DNA of 6,492 nt from an uncultured Kiloniellales bacterium (GTDB taxonomy: Bacteria; Pseudomonadota; Alphaproteobacteria; Kiloniellales; JAKSDN01). The notes beneath the pieces were generated by a model. It saw only the letters and a list, made by a program, of their open reading frames with translations, did no database searches and was not told the origin of the DNA. Made by a program: the position numbers and the translations under genes. Shown one piece after another: positions 1-5,113 of this stretch (positions within the stretch are counted from its first letter, which is position 1; the number at the start of each line of letters is the position of its first letter). The stretch covers positions 1-6,492 of the forward strand of contig CALJXB010000266.1 of the NCBI GenBank assembly GCA_937974415.1, given 5' to 3'.

Positions 1-329
1 GGATGCCAGTCGGGCAGCTCACGGCCCTCGGCCAGCAGGCGGTAGGCGCAAGTCGACGGCATCCAGCTGATGATCGCGTCAAGCCGCTCGGAGCTCAGCC
101 GCACGCAGTCGGGCACCCTGCGGTGGCGGTTGCGATAGTCCGTGCAGCGGCATGTGTCCGTGGCCAGCAGATGGCAGGCCACGTCGGTGTAGTCGACCCG
201 GCCCGTGTCCGCGTCCTCCAGCTTGACGAGGCAGCACTTGCCGCAGCCGTCGCACAGCGACTCCCACTCCGCCTGGCTCATCTCGCCGAGGCTCTTGGTC
301 CGCCAGAACGGCGGGGTCTCCTCAGTCAC
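1..329 (-). CDS. ycgN: YcgN-family (UPF0260) CxxCxxCC cysteine-cluster protein, 3' end beyond the window
   Basis: The first 109 residues are visible and the gene runs off the left edge. The sequence closely resembles my recollection of E. coli YcgN: an N-terminal PFW motif (7-9), [17 protein letters not shown] (17-33), VAC (50-52), CRC (60-62), PDC (73-75) and [18 protein letters not shown] (92-109). Nine cysteines (26, 29, 32, 33, 52, 60, 62, 75, 94) form the CxxCxxCC-type cluster that suggests metal or Fe-S binding; the family's biochemical role is not established. Family members are about 150 residues, so roughly 40 should be missing. The GTG start at 329 was chosen because a near-perfect Shine-Dalgarno AGGAGGT (338-344) lies 8 bases upstream, and homologues begin just before the PFW motif. 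It lies 63 bases after the histidine kinase stop on the same strand with no convincing terminator between, so it may be read through from the two-component operon. No signal peptide is seen, so it is probably cytoplasmic. Confidence 0.93.
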   Translation of the reverse strand, partial: MTEETPPFWRTKSLGEMSQAEWESLCDGCGKCCLVKLEDADTGRVDYTDVACHLLATDTCRCTDYRNRHRRVPDCVRLSSERLDAIISWMPSTCAYRLLAEGRELPDWH

Positions 330-392
330 CCCTCGCCACCTCCTCCCTGCCGGCCCTCATATTAGCCGCACAGGCGGGTCTTGCCGAGCTCT

Positions 393-1907
393 TCACAGGC
401 CGACCCGCGGTAGGCTGACCGTCGCCACGAGGCCACCGCCCGGCCGATCGGCCAGGGCGATGTCGCCGCCGTGGCGGCGCACGATGCTGCGGGCGACGGC
501 GAGGCCGAGGCCGGTCCCGCCGGTCTCCCGGCTGCGCGAGGTCTCGAGCCGGTGGAACGGCGCGAAGACCCGCTCGCGGGCGGCTTCGGGAATACCCGGG
601 CCGCGGTCCGAGACGGTGATCCGCAGGCCCTCATCCACTTCCCGCAAGGCGATCTCCGCCACCCCGCCGTACTTGACGGCGTTGGAAACGAGATTCGCCA
701 GGGCGCGCTTGAGGGCCGTCGGGCGGCCCTCGAAGTGGCGATGGTCGGGGCCGTCGTAGGACGCCCCCGCCCCCTGGTCGGTCTGCTCGTCTGCGAGGCT
801 CTGCAGCAGCGCCGACAGATCGAAGCGGCGCCGCGGCTCCTTGGCCGCGTCGTCGCGGGCGAACGCCAGGGTCGCGTCCAGCATGGCCTCCATCTCGTCG
901 AGATCCGCCAGCGCCTTGCTCTGCTGCTCGGGGTCGGCGATGAACTCGCTGCGCAGCTTGAGCCGGGTGAGGCCTGTCCTCAGGTCGTGGGAAATGGCGG
1001 CCAGCATCAGGGTGCGGTCTTCGACGAAGCGGCGCAGCCTATCCTGCATGCGGTTAAAGGCCCGCGAGGCCTTGCGCAGCTCGGCGGCGCCGGTCTCAGG
1101 CAAAGGCGGCGCGTTCACGTCGACGCCCAGGCGGTCGGCCGCCTCGGCGAAGCGGGTCAGTGGCTTGGCCACCCGGCGCGCCGCCCAGATCGCGAACAAC
1201 AGGATGAAGCCCCCGGTCAAGAGGATCCAGAAGGCCATGTGCAGAGCCCAGCGCAGCGAGGTGGTCTCCGCCGAAACGATGAAGGCCAGCCAAGACCCGT
1301 CGGCTTGACCCACGTTGATGGCCAGCTTTTGCCGGCTCGGCAAAAGGTCGGGGACCTCCACCGGCCCATTGTCGTGGTCGTGGTCGTGCCATTTGTGCCG
1401 CCTCCGATCATTGCGCCAATCCCGGCGCCAATCCCCGAACACCCGCACGTCCAGGGGCCGCGGGCCCAAGGCCGTCAAATGGGAGCGCACCCGCGCCTCC
1501 ACCTCCGGGTCGGGCCGCCAGCCGGCCTCGTCCGCCGGCCGCTCGGGCGACAGCTGCACCCAAAGGGTCGGGCTGTTTATCGCCGGCAGCAGCGCGCTGC
1601 GGGCGGCCGGATCGGTCCGCTCCATCAGCTCGACGATGGCGGCGATCCGCTCGGCCGCCGAATGGGCGAAGATCTTGGTGGTGGCCCGGGCCCGGTCGCC
1701 GACATAGACCGCCATGCTGAGGGCCTGGATCACGAAGAGGCAGATCATCAGGACCAGCGCCACCCGGCTGGTCAGCCCCCGCGGCCACAGGCGGCGGAGG
1801 CCGGAGCGTTCCTCGTGGCGCCCCCCGTGGCGCCCGTCGCGCGCCTCTCTGCGGGACGCCCTATGGCGCTCGCGCCAGGCCCGGAACCGCGGCCCCAGGC
1901 CGGTCAC
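393..1907 (-). CDS. EnvZ-type membrane sensor histidine kinase with His/Asp-rich sensor loop
   Basis: A 504-residue two-component sensor kinase. A long basic N-terminus (1-47) is followed by TM1 (about 48-69), a presumed periplasmic sensor region (70-218), TM2 (about 219-243) and a HAMP domain (244-297). The HisKA H-box has the phosphoacceptor H307 in ISHDLRTGLTRL. The ATPase domain has an N-box (NLVSNAVKYG, 405-414), a G1 box (DRGPGI, 434-439), an F box (FAPFHR, 448-453) and a G2 box (TGLGLA, 465-470). These are established HisKA/HATPase_c signatures. The residue after T311 is Gly where EnvZ-like kinases usually have Pro. The sensor loop carries RRRHKWHDHDHD (168-179), a possible metal ligand cluster. 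The GTG start at 1907 overlaps the regulator's TGA as GTGA, with AAGGTGG (1915-1921) seven bases upstream; the reading frame stays open further upstream, but that part only shadows the regulator. It should autophosphorylate and signal to the neighbouring OmpR-type regulator. The ligand is unknown. Confidence 0.95.
   Translation of the reverse strand: MTGLGPRFRAWRERHRASRREARDGRHGGRHEERSGLRRLWPRGLTSRVALVLMICLFVIQALSMAVYVGDRARATTKIFAHSAAERIAAIVELMERTDPAARSALLPAINSPTLWVQLSPERPADEAGWRPDPEVEARVRSHLTALGPRPLDVRVFGDWRRDWRNDRRRHKWHDHDHDNGPVEVPDLLPSRQKLAINVGQADGSWLAFIVSAETTSLRWALHMAFWILLTGGFILLFAIWAARRVAKPLTRFAEAADRLGVDVNAPPLPETGAAELRKASRAFNRMQDRLRRFVEDRTLMLAAISHDLRTGLTRLKLRSEFIADPEQQSKALADLDEMEAMLDATLAFARDDAAKEPRRRFDLSALLQSLADEQTDQGAGASYDGPDHRHFEGRPTALKRALANLVSNAVKYGGVAEIALREVDEGLRITVSDRGPGIPEAARERVFAPFHRLETSRSRETGGTGLGLAVARSIVRRHGGDIALADRPGGGLVATVSLPRVGL
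1371..1388. repeat. Three tandem copies of the hexamer GTCGTG inside the kinase gene
   Basis: Three exact GTCGTG units in a row. On the coding (minus) strand they read CACGAC three times, giving H-D-H-D-H-D at kinase residues 174-179. Because the unit is six bases, gain or loss of a copy would keep the frame and change only the number of His-Asp pairs. Confidence 0.85.
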
Positions 1908-2626
1908 GACCGGGCCACCTTGCAGGCGAGCACATAGCCGCCGCCGCGCACGGTCTTGATCAGCCGGGGCTCCTTGGGGTCGGCCTCGATTTTGCGTCGC
2001 AAGCGGCTCAGCTGCACGTCGATGCTGCGGTCGAAGGGCTGCGCCGAGCGGCCCCGGGTCAGGTCGAGCAGCTGATCCCGGGTCAGCACCCGTCCGGGAT
2101 GCTCGGCGAAAGCGGCCAGGAGGTCGAACTCGCCGGCGGTCAGCGGCATGAGGGTGCCGTCCGGGGCGTGGAGCTCGCGGGTTCCCAGATCGAGGCGCCA
2201 GCCTTCGAAGGCCAATACGTGCTCTTCGGTCTCGCCTTCGCCCGCCGGACGCGGCTGGGCGCTGCGCCGCAGCACCGCCTTCACCCGGGCCAGGAGCTCG
2301 CGCGGGTTGAAGGGTTTGGTGACGTAGTCGTCGGCACCGATCTCCAGGCCGACGATGCGGTCGGCCTCCTCGCCGATCGCCGTCAACATGATGACCGGCA
2401 GGTCCGAAGTGGCGCGCAGGCGGCGGCACAGGCTGAGGCCGTCCTCGCCGGGCAGCATGAGGTCGAGGACGACGAGGTCGAAGCGGCCGGCCGAAAGCGC
2501 CTGCCACATGGCGCGGCCGTCCGCCGCGGTGTCGACCCGGTGGCCGTGCTTGCGCAGGAAGCGCGACAAGAGGTCGCGGATTTCCCGGTCGTCGTCGACG
2601 ATTAAAAGGTGGGGCGTGCGCGTCAT
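1904..2626 (-). CDS. OmpR/PhoB-family DNA-binding response regulator
   Basis: A 240-residue response regulator of the normal family length. The receiver domain (about 5-120) has the acidic pocket D11-D13, the phosphoacceptor D55 in VVLDLMLP, the switch T82 and the conserved K104 in TKPF. A linker rich in Pro and Glu precedes a C-terminal winged helix (about 137-236), with LTAGEFDLL, the RDQLLDLTRG recognition region, RSIDVQLSRLRRKIE and the final wing KTVRGGGYVLA. The ATG at 2626 starts MTRTPHLLIVDDD, the standard position. There is no good Shine-Dalgarno before it and the frame is open further upstream, but no better start is visible. Its stop overlaps the kinase start, so the two are almost certainly one operon and a cognate pair. 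It is divergent from the LTXXQ gene, and the tandem repeat at 2682-2698 is a plausible binding site for it, which would allow both autoregulation and control of the divergent gene. The family is OmpR-like; the exact orthologue (for example RstA or OmpR) cannot be assigned. Confidence 0.95.
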   Translation of the reverse strand: MTRTPHLLIVDDDREIRDLLSRFLRKHGHRVDTAADGRAMWQALSAGRFDLVVLDLMLPGEDGLSLCRRLRATSDLPVIMLTAIGEEADRIVGLEIGADDYVTKPFNPRELLARVKAVLRRSAQPRPAGEGETEEHVLAFEGWRLDLGTRELHAPDGTLMPLTAGEFDLLAAFAEHPGRVLTRDQLLDLTRGRSAQPFDRSIDVQLSRLRRKIEADPKEPRLIKTVRGGGYVLACKVARS

Positions 2627-2681
2627 GGTTCTAGAGATAGCGCAATTCGGTGACGGCCGGGGGCCGGCTTTCGCAAGTTTC

Positions 2682-2698
2682 GTGTAACGAAGTGTAAC
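2682..2698. promoter_or_regulatory. Tandem GTGTAAC repeat, candidate OmpR-type operator
   Basis: GTGTAAC occurs at 2682-2688 and again at 2692-2698, exactly 10 bases apart, about one helical turn. OmpR-family dimers typically bind two direct half-sites on one face of the DNA with 10-11 base spacing, and GTTACA-like half-sites (the reverse complement) are common in the family. The pair sits 56 bases upstream of the regulator start and about 118 bases upstream of the LTXXQ start. Looser relatives lie beside it: TGTCAC at 2711 and GGTTACC at 2721. The assignment to the neighbouring regulator is inference. Confidence 0.5.
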
Positions 2699-2768
2699 AG
2701 CCCCGGCGCCTGTCACCGGCGGTTACCGAACGGCACCTCCCGAGACATCAAGGCGAAACCGGCCGCGC

Positions 2769-2790
2769 CTAGATCTAGCGCTTCGAAGCG
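2769..2790. repeat. Two abutting perfect palindromes upstream of the LTXXQ gene
   Basis: CTAGATCTAG (2769-2778) is a perfect 10-base palindrome and is followed with no gap by CGCTTCGAAGCG (2779-2790), a perfect 12-base palindrome. They lie 10 bases upstream of the Shine-Dalgarno of the LTXXQ gene. They could be a protein-binding site, overlap the promoter, or contribute to mRNA leader structure. The function is unknown. Confidence 0.5.
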
Positions 2791-2800
2791 ACAACTCAGC

Positions 2801-2806
2801 AAGGAG
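2801..2806 (+). promoter_or_regulatory. Ribosome binding site of the LTXXQ gene
   Basis: AAGGAG lies 9 bases before ATG 2816 and only 4 bases before a decoy ATG at 2811. The decoy reads ATG-ACA-TGA and stops at once, overlapping the true start, so 2816 is the functional start. Confidence 0.8.
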
Positions 2807-2815
2807 CGACATGAC

Positions 2816-3337
2816 ATGAACCGCAAACGATGGACGGCCCTCGCGGTCCTTTCGGCCCTCGGCCTGGGCGCCGCCGGCGGCGTCTACGCCGGCAACCAGG
2901 TCCCCGCGATCGGCGGGGCCCAATCGGTCTTGGCCGGGGCCATGGGCCACTCCTGGCACGGCCGGGGCCACCACCGAGGGTTCCACGGGGGCCACGGCCG
3001 CTTTTGCGCCGGCGCGCGCGGCGAGAAGCTCGAGCATGCCATCGACTTCGTCGAAGGCTTCGTCGCCTTCACGCCGGAGCAGGAGGTCTCCTGGCAGGAC
3101 TTCACGGTCTCCCTCATGACCGGCCGGGAGCGGGTGCGCGCGGCCTGCGACGAGCTCGACCAGGCCGAGGACCCCCTGCAGGCGCCCGACGCGCTGGCCC
3201 GGGCCGAGAGCCTCCTCGGCATGGGCCTGGAGGTGGTGCAGGAGGTCCGACCGGCCTTCGACCGCTTCTACGGAACCCTGAGCGAGGACCAAAAGCAGGC
3301 CCTCGACCAGCTGATCAACCGCCGCCACCGCTCGTAA
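2816..3337 (+). CDS. Secreted His-rich LTXXQ (Spy/CpxP-like) periplasmic protein
   Basis: A 173-residue exported protein. Residues 1-25 are a classic Sec signal peptide: MNRKRW, then a hydrophobic Ala/Leu/Gly stretch, with likely cleavage after VYA (23-25). The mature N-terminus holds a His/Gly tract (H45, H48, H52, H53, H57, H60). It is followed by a helical region with two LTXXQ-like motifs, FTPEQ (85-89) and LSEDQK (155-160), the latter preceded by FDRFY. These repeats mark the Spy/CpxP/ZraP-type family of periplasmic chaperones and stress sensors, although sequence similarity in that family is loose. Two cysteines (C64, C111) could form a disulfide. The His tract suggests metal binding, as in ZraP, but this is not shown. 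The gene is divergent from a two-component system, the arrangement known for cpxP with cpxRA, so it is a likely target of that system and possibly feeds back on the kinase. It is convergent with osmC across a shared terminator. The family is fairly sure; the function is inferred. Confidence 0.85.
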   Translation: MNRKRWTALAVLSALGLGAAGGVYAGNQVPAIGGAQSVLAGAMGHSWHGRGHHRGFHGGHGRFCAGARGEKLEHAIDFVEGFVAFTPEQEVSWQDFTVSLMTGRERVRAACDELDQAEDPLQAPDALARAESLLGMGLEVVQEVRPAFDRFYGTLSEDQKQALDQLINRRHRS

Positions 3338-3357
3338 GGCAGGCTGAGGCTCGTCTC

Positions 3358-3391
3358 GGGGCCGGCGCGGCCGACAACCGCGCCGGTCCCC
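3358..3391. terminator. GC-rich stem-loop between convergent genes, probable bidirectional terminator
   Basis: GGGGCCGGCGCGG (3358-3370) pairs with CCGCGCCGGTCCCC (3378-3391), giving 13 base pairs with a single bulged T (3387) and a 7-base loop. It lies between two convergent stop codons (3337 and 3404). There is no clear T-run on either side, so intrinsic termination may be weak, or the hairpin may protect the 3' ends. Confidence 0.65.
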
Positions 3392-3401
3392 GGTCTCGAC
3401 C

Positions 3402-3824
3402 TCATCCGCCGGGCGTCTCGACGATCTCGAAGTCGTGGGTGACCTCGGCGGTCTTCTGCAGCATGAGGGTGGCCGAGCAGTATTTCTCGGCCGAGAGCTC
3501 GACGGCGCGCGCCACCTTGTCCGGGTTGAGGCCGCGGCCGGTGACGATGAAGTGGACGTGGATGCGGGTGAAGACCTTGGGGATGTCGGCCGCCCGCTCG
3601 GCCTCCAGCTCGGCGACGCAGCCGTCGATCGCCTCTCGGCCCTTTTCGAGGATCTCGACCACGTCGTAGGAAGTGCAGCCGCCCATGCCGATGAGCACCA
3701 GCTCCATGGGGCTCGGACCGAGGCTACGGCCGTCGTCGCCGATCGAGCTCATGACCAGCCCGTGGCCGGTGCCCGATTCCCCGATGAAGACCCGGTCGTG
3801 CGACCAGGTGATGCGCGCTTTCAT
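3402..3824 (-). CDS. yhfA: OsmC-family peroxiredoxin-like protein, YhfA type
   Basis: A 140-residue protein that matches my recollection of E. coli YhfA (about 134 residues) along its whole length. Shared segments include the start (MKARITW), GESGTGH (15-21), GPSPMELVL (36-44), GGCTSYDVV (48-56), FTRIHVHFIVTGRGL (85-99) and LSAEKYCS (110-117). C50 and C116 are the paired cysteines at the two catalytic positions of the OsmC/Ohr fold; in characterised OsmC and Ohr proteins they reduce organic hydroperoxides. The YhfA branch is less studied, so the substrate here is unknown. The protein should be cytoplasmic and act as a dimer. The ATG at 3824 fits the family start. The frame is open further upstream but only shadows the divergent adaptor gene. 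The Shine-Dalgarno is weak (GGGGGC about 6 bases upstream). A 13-base inverted repeat (3840-3852) just upstream could be an operator. Confidence 0.93.
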   Translation of the reverse strand: MKARITWSHDRVFIGESGTGHGLVMSSIGDDGRSLGPSPMELVLIGMGGCTSYDVVEILEKGREAIDGCVAELEAERAADIPKVFTRIHVHFIVTGRGLNPDKVARAVELSAEKYCSATLMLQKTAEVTHDFEIVETPGG

Positions 3825-3839
3825 GGCCTGCCCCCAAAG

Positions 3840-3852
3840 ATCGACGGTCGAT
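3840..3852. promoter_or_regulatory. 13-base inverted repeat upstream of the OsmC gene
   Basis: ATCGAC-G-GTCGAT is a perfect inverted repeat with one central base, 15 bases upstream of the osmC start codon. Its size and position suit a repressor site that would overlap the 5' end of the transcript. No regulator is identified. Confidence 0.3.
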
Positions 3853-3866
3853 GACGGGCGGAGTCT

Positions 3867-3884
3867 AGCGGCCCGGCGGCCGCT
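3867..3884. repeat. Inverted repeat with tetraloop in the osmC/efflux intergenic region
   Basis: AGCGGCC-CGGC-GGCCGCT forms a perfect 7-base-pair stem with a 4-base loop, about 42 bases upstream of osmC and 93 upstream of the adaptor start. It could be a leader hairpin or a protein site. In DNA this GC-rich, chance is a real alternative. Confidence 0.3.
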
Positions 3885-3940
3885 TGCCCAGCGCTCGCCC
3901 GGCCCTCGCACCGGACCCGAAGCGTGGTGCAGGCCTATTG

Positions 3941-3957
3941 CAAGAGCGCCGCTTTTG
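3941..3957. promoter_or_regulatory. Candidate operator of the RND operon (imperfect 17-base palindrome)
   Basis: CAAGAGCG-C-CGCTTTTG has seven of eight arm positions complementary around one central base. It overlaps TTGCAA (3938-3943), the best -35-like hexamer before the adaptor gene, although no clear -10 follows at standard spacing. The size and place are what a TetR-type repressor of an efflux operon would use. No such regulator gene is visible in this window. Confidence 0.3.
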
Positions 3958-3977
3958 TACCAAATGCTGTAACCATC

Positions 3978-5087
3978 ATGCCGCGCCTCGCACCGCTCCT
4001 GGTTACCCTCCTGATTCTCGCCGGGCTTTCCGGCGGGTACTGGTGGCTTTTCCTCAATCCGAGCCGCGCGCAGCAGAACGCGGGCGCCGCGCCCGGCATC
4101 GTGGTCGAGGCGACCCCCGCCATCGAGGCGACCTCCGTGCGCAAACTCAAGGCGGTCGGGACGTTGGCGTCGAACCAGTCGGTCATGATCCGCCCGGAAA
4201 TCGCCGGCCGGCTCGCCGCGATCCTCTTCAAGGACGGCGCCACGGTGGACGCCGGCATGCTGCTGGCCGAGCTCGACAAATCGGTTCTGGCGGCCGAGGT
4301 CGCCAGCGCCCGCGCGTCGCTCGATCTTTCCCAGAAAGAGCACGAGCGGGCCGACGAGCTGGTGAAACGCGGCACGGGAACCAAGCAGCGCCGGGATGAA
4401 ACCTTCGCCGCGCTACGCTCCTCCGAGGCGGATCTGGCGCTCGCCGAGGCCCAACTCGACAAGCTGGAGATCTATGCGCCCTTCGACGGCACCCTCGGGA
4501 TCCGGCGGGTCGATGTCGGCGCCTATCTGGCCGCCGGCGATGATATCGTCAACTTGGAGCAGATCGACCCGGTCAAGATCGATTTCGAGGTGCCGGAGCG
4601 CTTCATCGGCGAACTTCATCCCGGCAAGGAGATCCAGCTGCGCACCGACGCCTATGTGGGCGAGACCTTCACGGCCTGGATCGGCGTCATCGACCCGCAC
4701 ATCAACCCGCGCACCCGGGCCGCCCAGGTCCAGGCTCTGGCCAACAACAGGGACGGCCGCCTCAAGCCCGGCCAGTTCGTCTCGGTCACCTTGCGCGTGA
4801 ACGAGCGGCAAGACGCCACCTTCGTACCCGAACAGGCTCTGGTCCCCAACAGCGAGGAGCCGGCGGTCTTTCGCATCGAGGACGGCGTGGCGCGCCTCGT
4901 TCCGGTCAAGACCGGGATCCGGGTTGCCCGGCACGTCGAGATCCTTCACGGGGTCGCGCCCGGAGAAATCGTCGTGACGGCCGGACAGCAGCGCCTCGGC
5001 GACGGCGTGCCGGTGATCCCCCGCGAGCCGACCCACGTGCCACCGAGCCCGCCGGACGAAGAAATCCAGATCATCCAGGACCAATAG
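3978..5087 (+). CDS. RND efflux periplasmic adaptor subunit (membrane fusion protein)
   Basis: A 369-residue adaptor of ordinary length that would bridge the inner-membrane pump to an outer-membrane channel. Residues 4-26 are a hydrophobic membrane anchor or signal segment. There is no lipobox cysteine, so it is not a lipoprotein. Next come the first lipoyl half with IRPEIAGRL (71-79) and FKDGATVDAGMLLAELD (84-100), a short alpha-helical hairpin (about 104-162), and the second lipoyl half with YAPFDGTLG (166-174). The beta-barrel follows, with an INPRTRAAQVQA segment and the family motif LKPGQFVSV. A membrane-proximal domain ends in a Pro/Glu-rich tail. The ATG at 3978 places the anchor at the N-terminus. 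No Shine-Dalgarno precedes it, and in-frame GTG codons at 3924 and 3927 would add up to 18 residues without a better ribosome site. It is 26 bases upstream of the permease gene on the same strand, forming the usual adaptor-pump operon. Substrates cannot be told from sequence alone. Confidence 0.94.
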   Translation: MPRLAPLLVTLLILAGLSGGYWWLFLNPSRAQQNAGAAPGIVVEATPAIEATSVRKLKAVGTLASNQSVMIRPEIAGRLAAILFKDGATVDAGMLLAELDKSVLAAEVASARASLDLSQKEHERADELVKRGTGTKQRRDETFAALRSSEADLALAEAQLDKLEIYAPFDGTLGIRRVDVGAYLAAGDDIVNLEQIDPVKIDFEVPERFIGELHPGKEIQLRTDAYVGETFTAWIGVIDPHINPRTRAAQVQALANNRDGRLKPGQFVSVTLRVNERQDATFVPEQALVPNSEEPAVFRIEDGVARLVPVKTGIRVARHVEILHGVAPGEIVVTAGQQRLGDGVPVIPREPTHVPPSPPDEEIQIIQDQ

Positions 5088-5113
5088 CCCAGGCTGGGGG
5101 GATATCTGACGCC

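Noticed and set aside
471..1937. A 488-codon open frame on the plus strand opposite the kinase
   Set aside because: It is antisense to a gene with full kinase motifs. Its translation is Arg/Pro/Gly/Gln-rich with no domain, as expected from third-position GC bias.
1908..2507. Upstream extension of the kinase frame (704 codons in total)
   Set aside because: The extra part lies inside the response regulator gene in another frame and is compositionally junk. The GTGA overlap with a ribosome site gives a better start.
2656..2668. GCCGG-GGG-CCGGC hairpin in the regulator leader
   Set aside because: Only five base pairs with a three-base loop in very GC-rich DNA, which is expected by chance.
3956..3973. 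TGTACC and TGTAAC before the adaptor gene as a second site for the OmpR-type regulator
   Set aside because: The spacing is 12 rather than 10 and only one copy matches the GTGTAAC core. Too weak to place the pump in the same regulon.
3825..4343. Upstream extension of the OsmC frame to 313 codons
   Set aside because: It runs antisense through the adaptor gene and lacks domain content. YhfA homologues start at the ATG at 3824.
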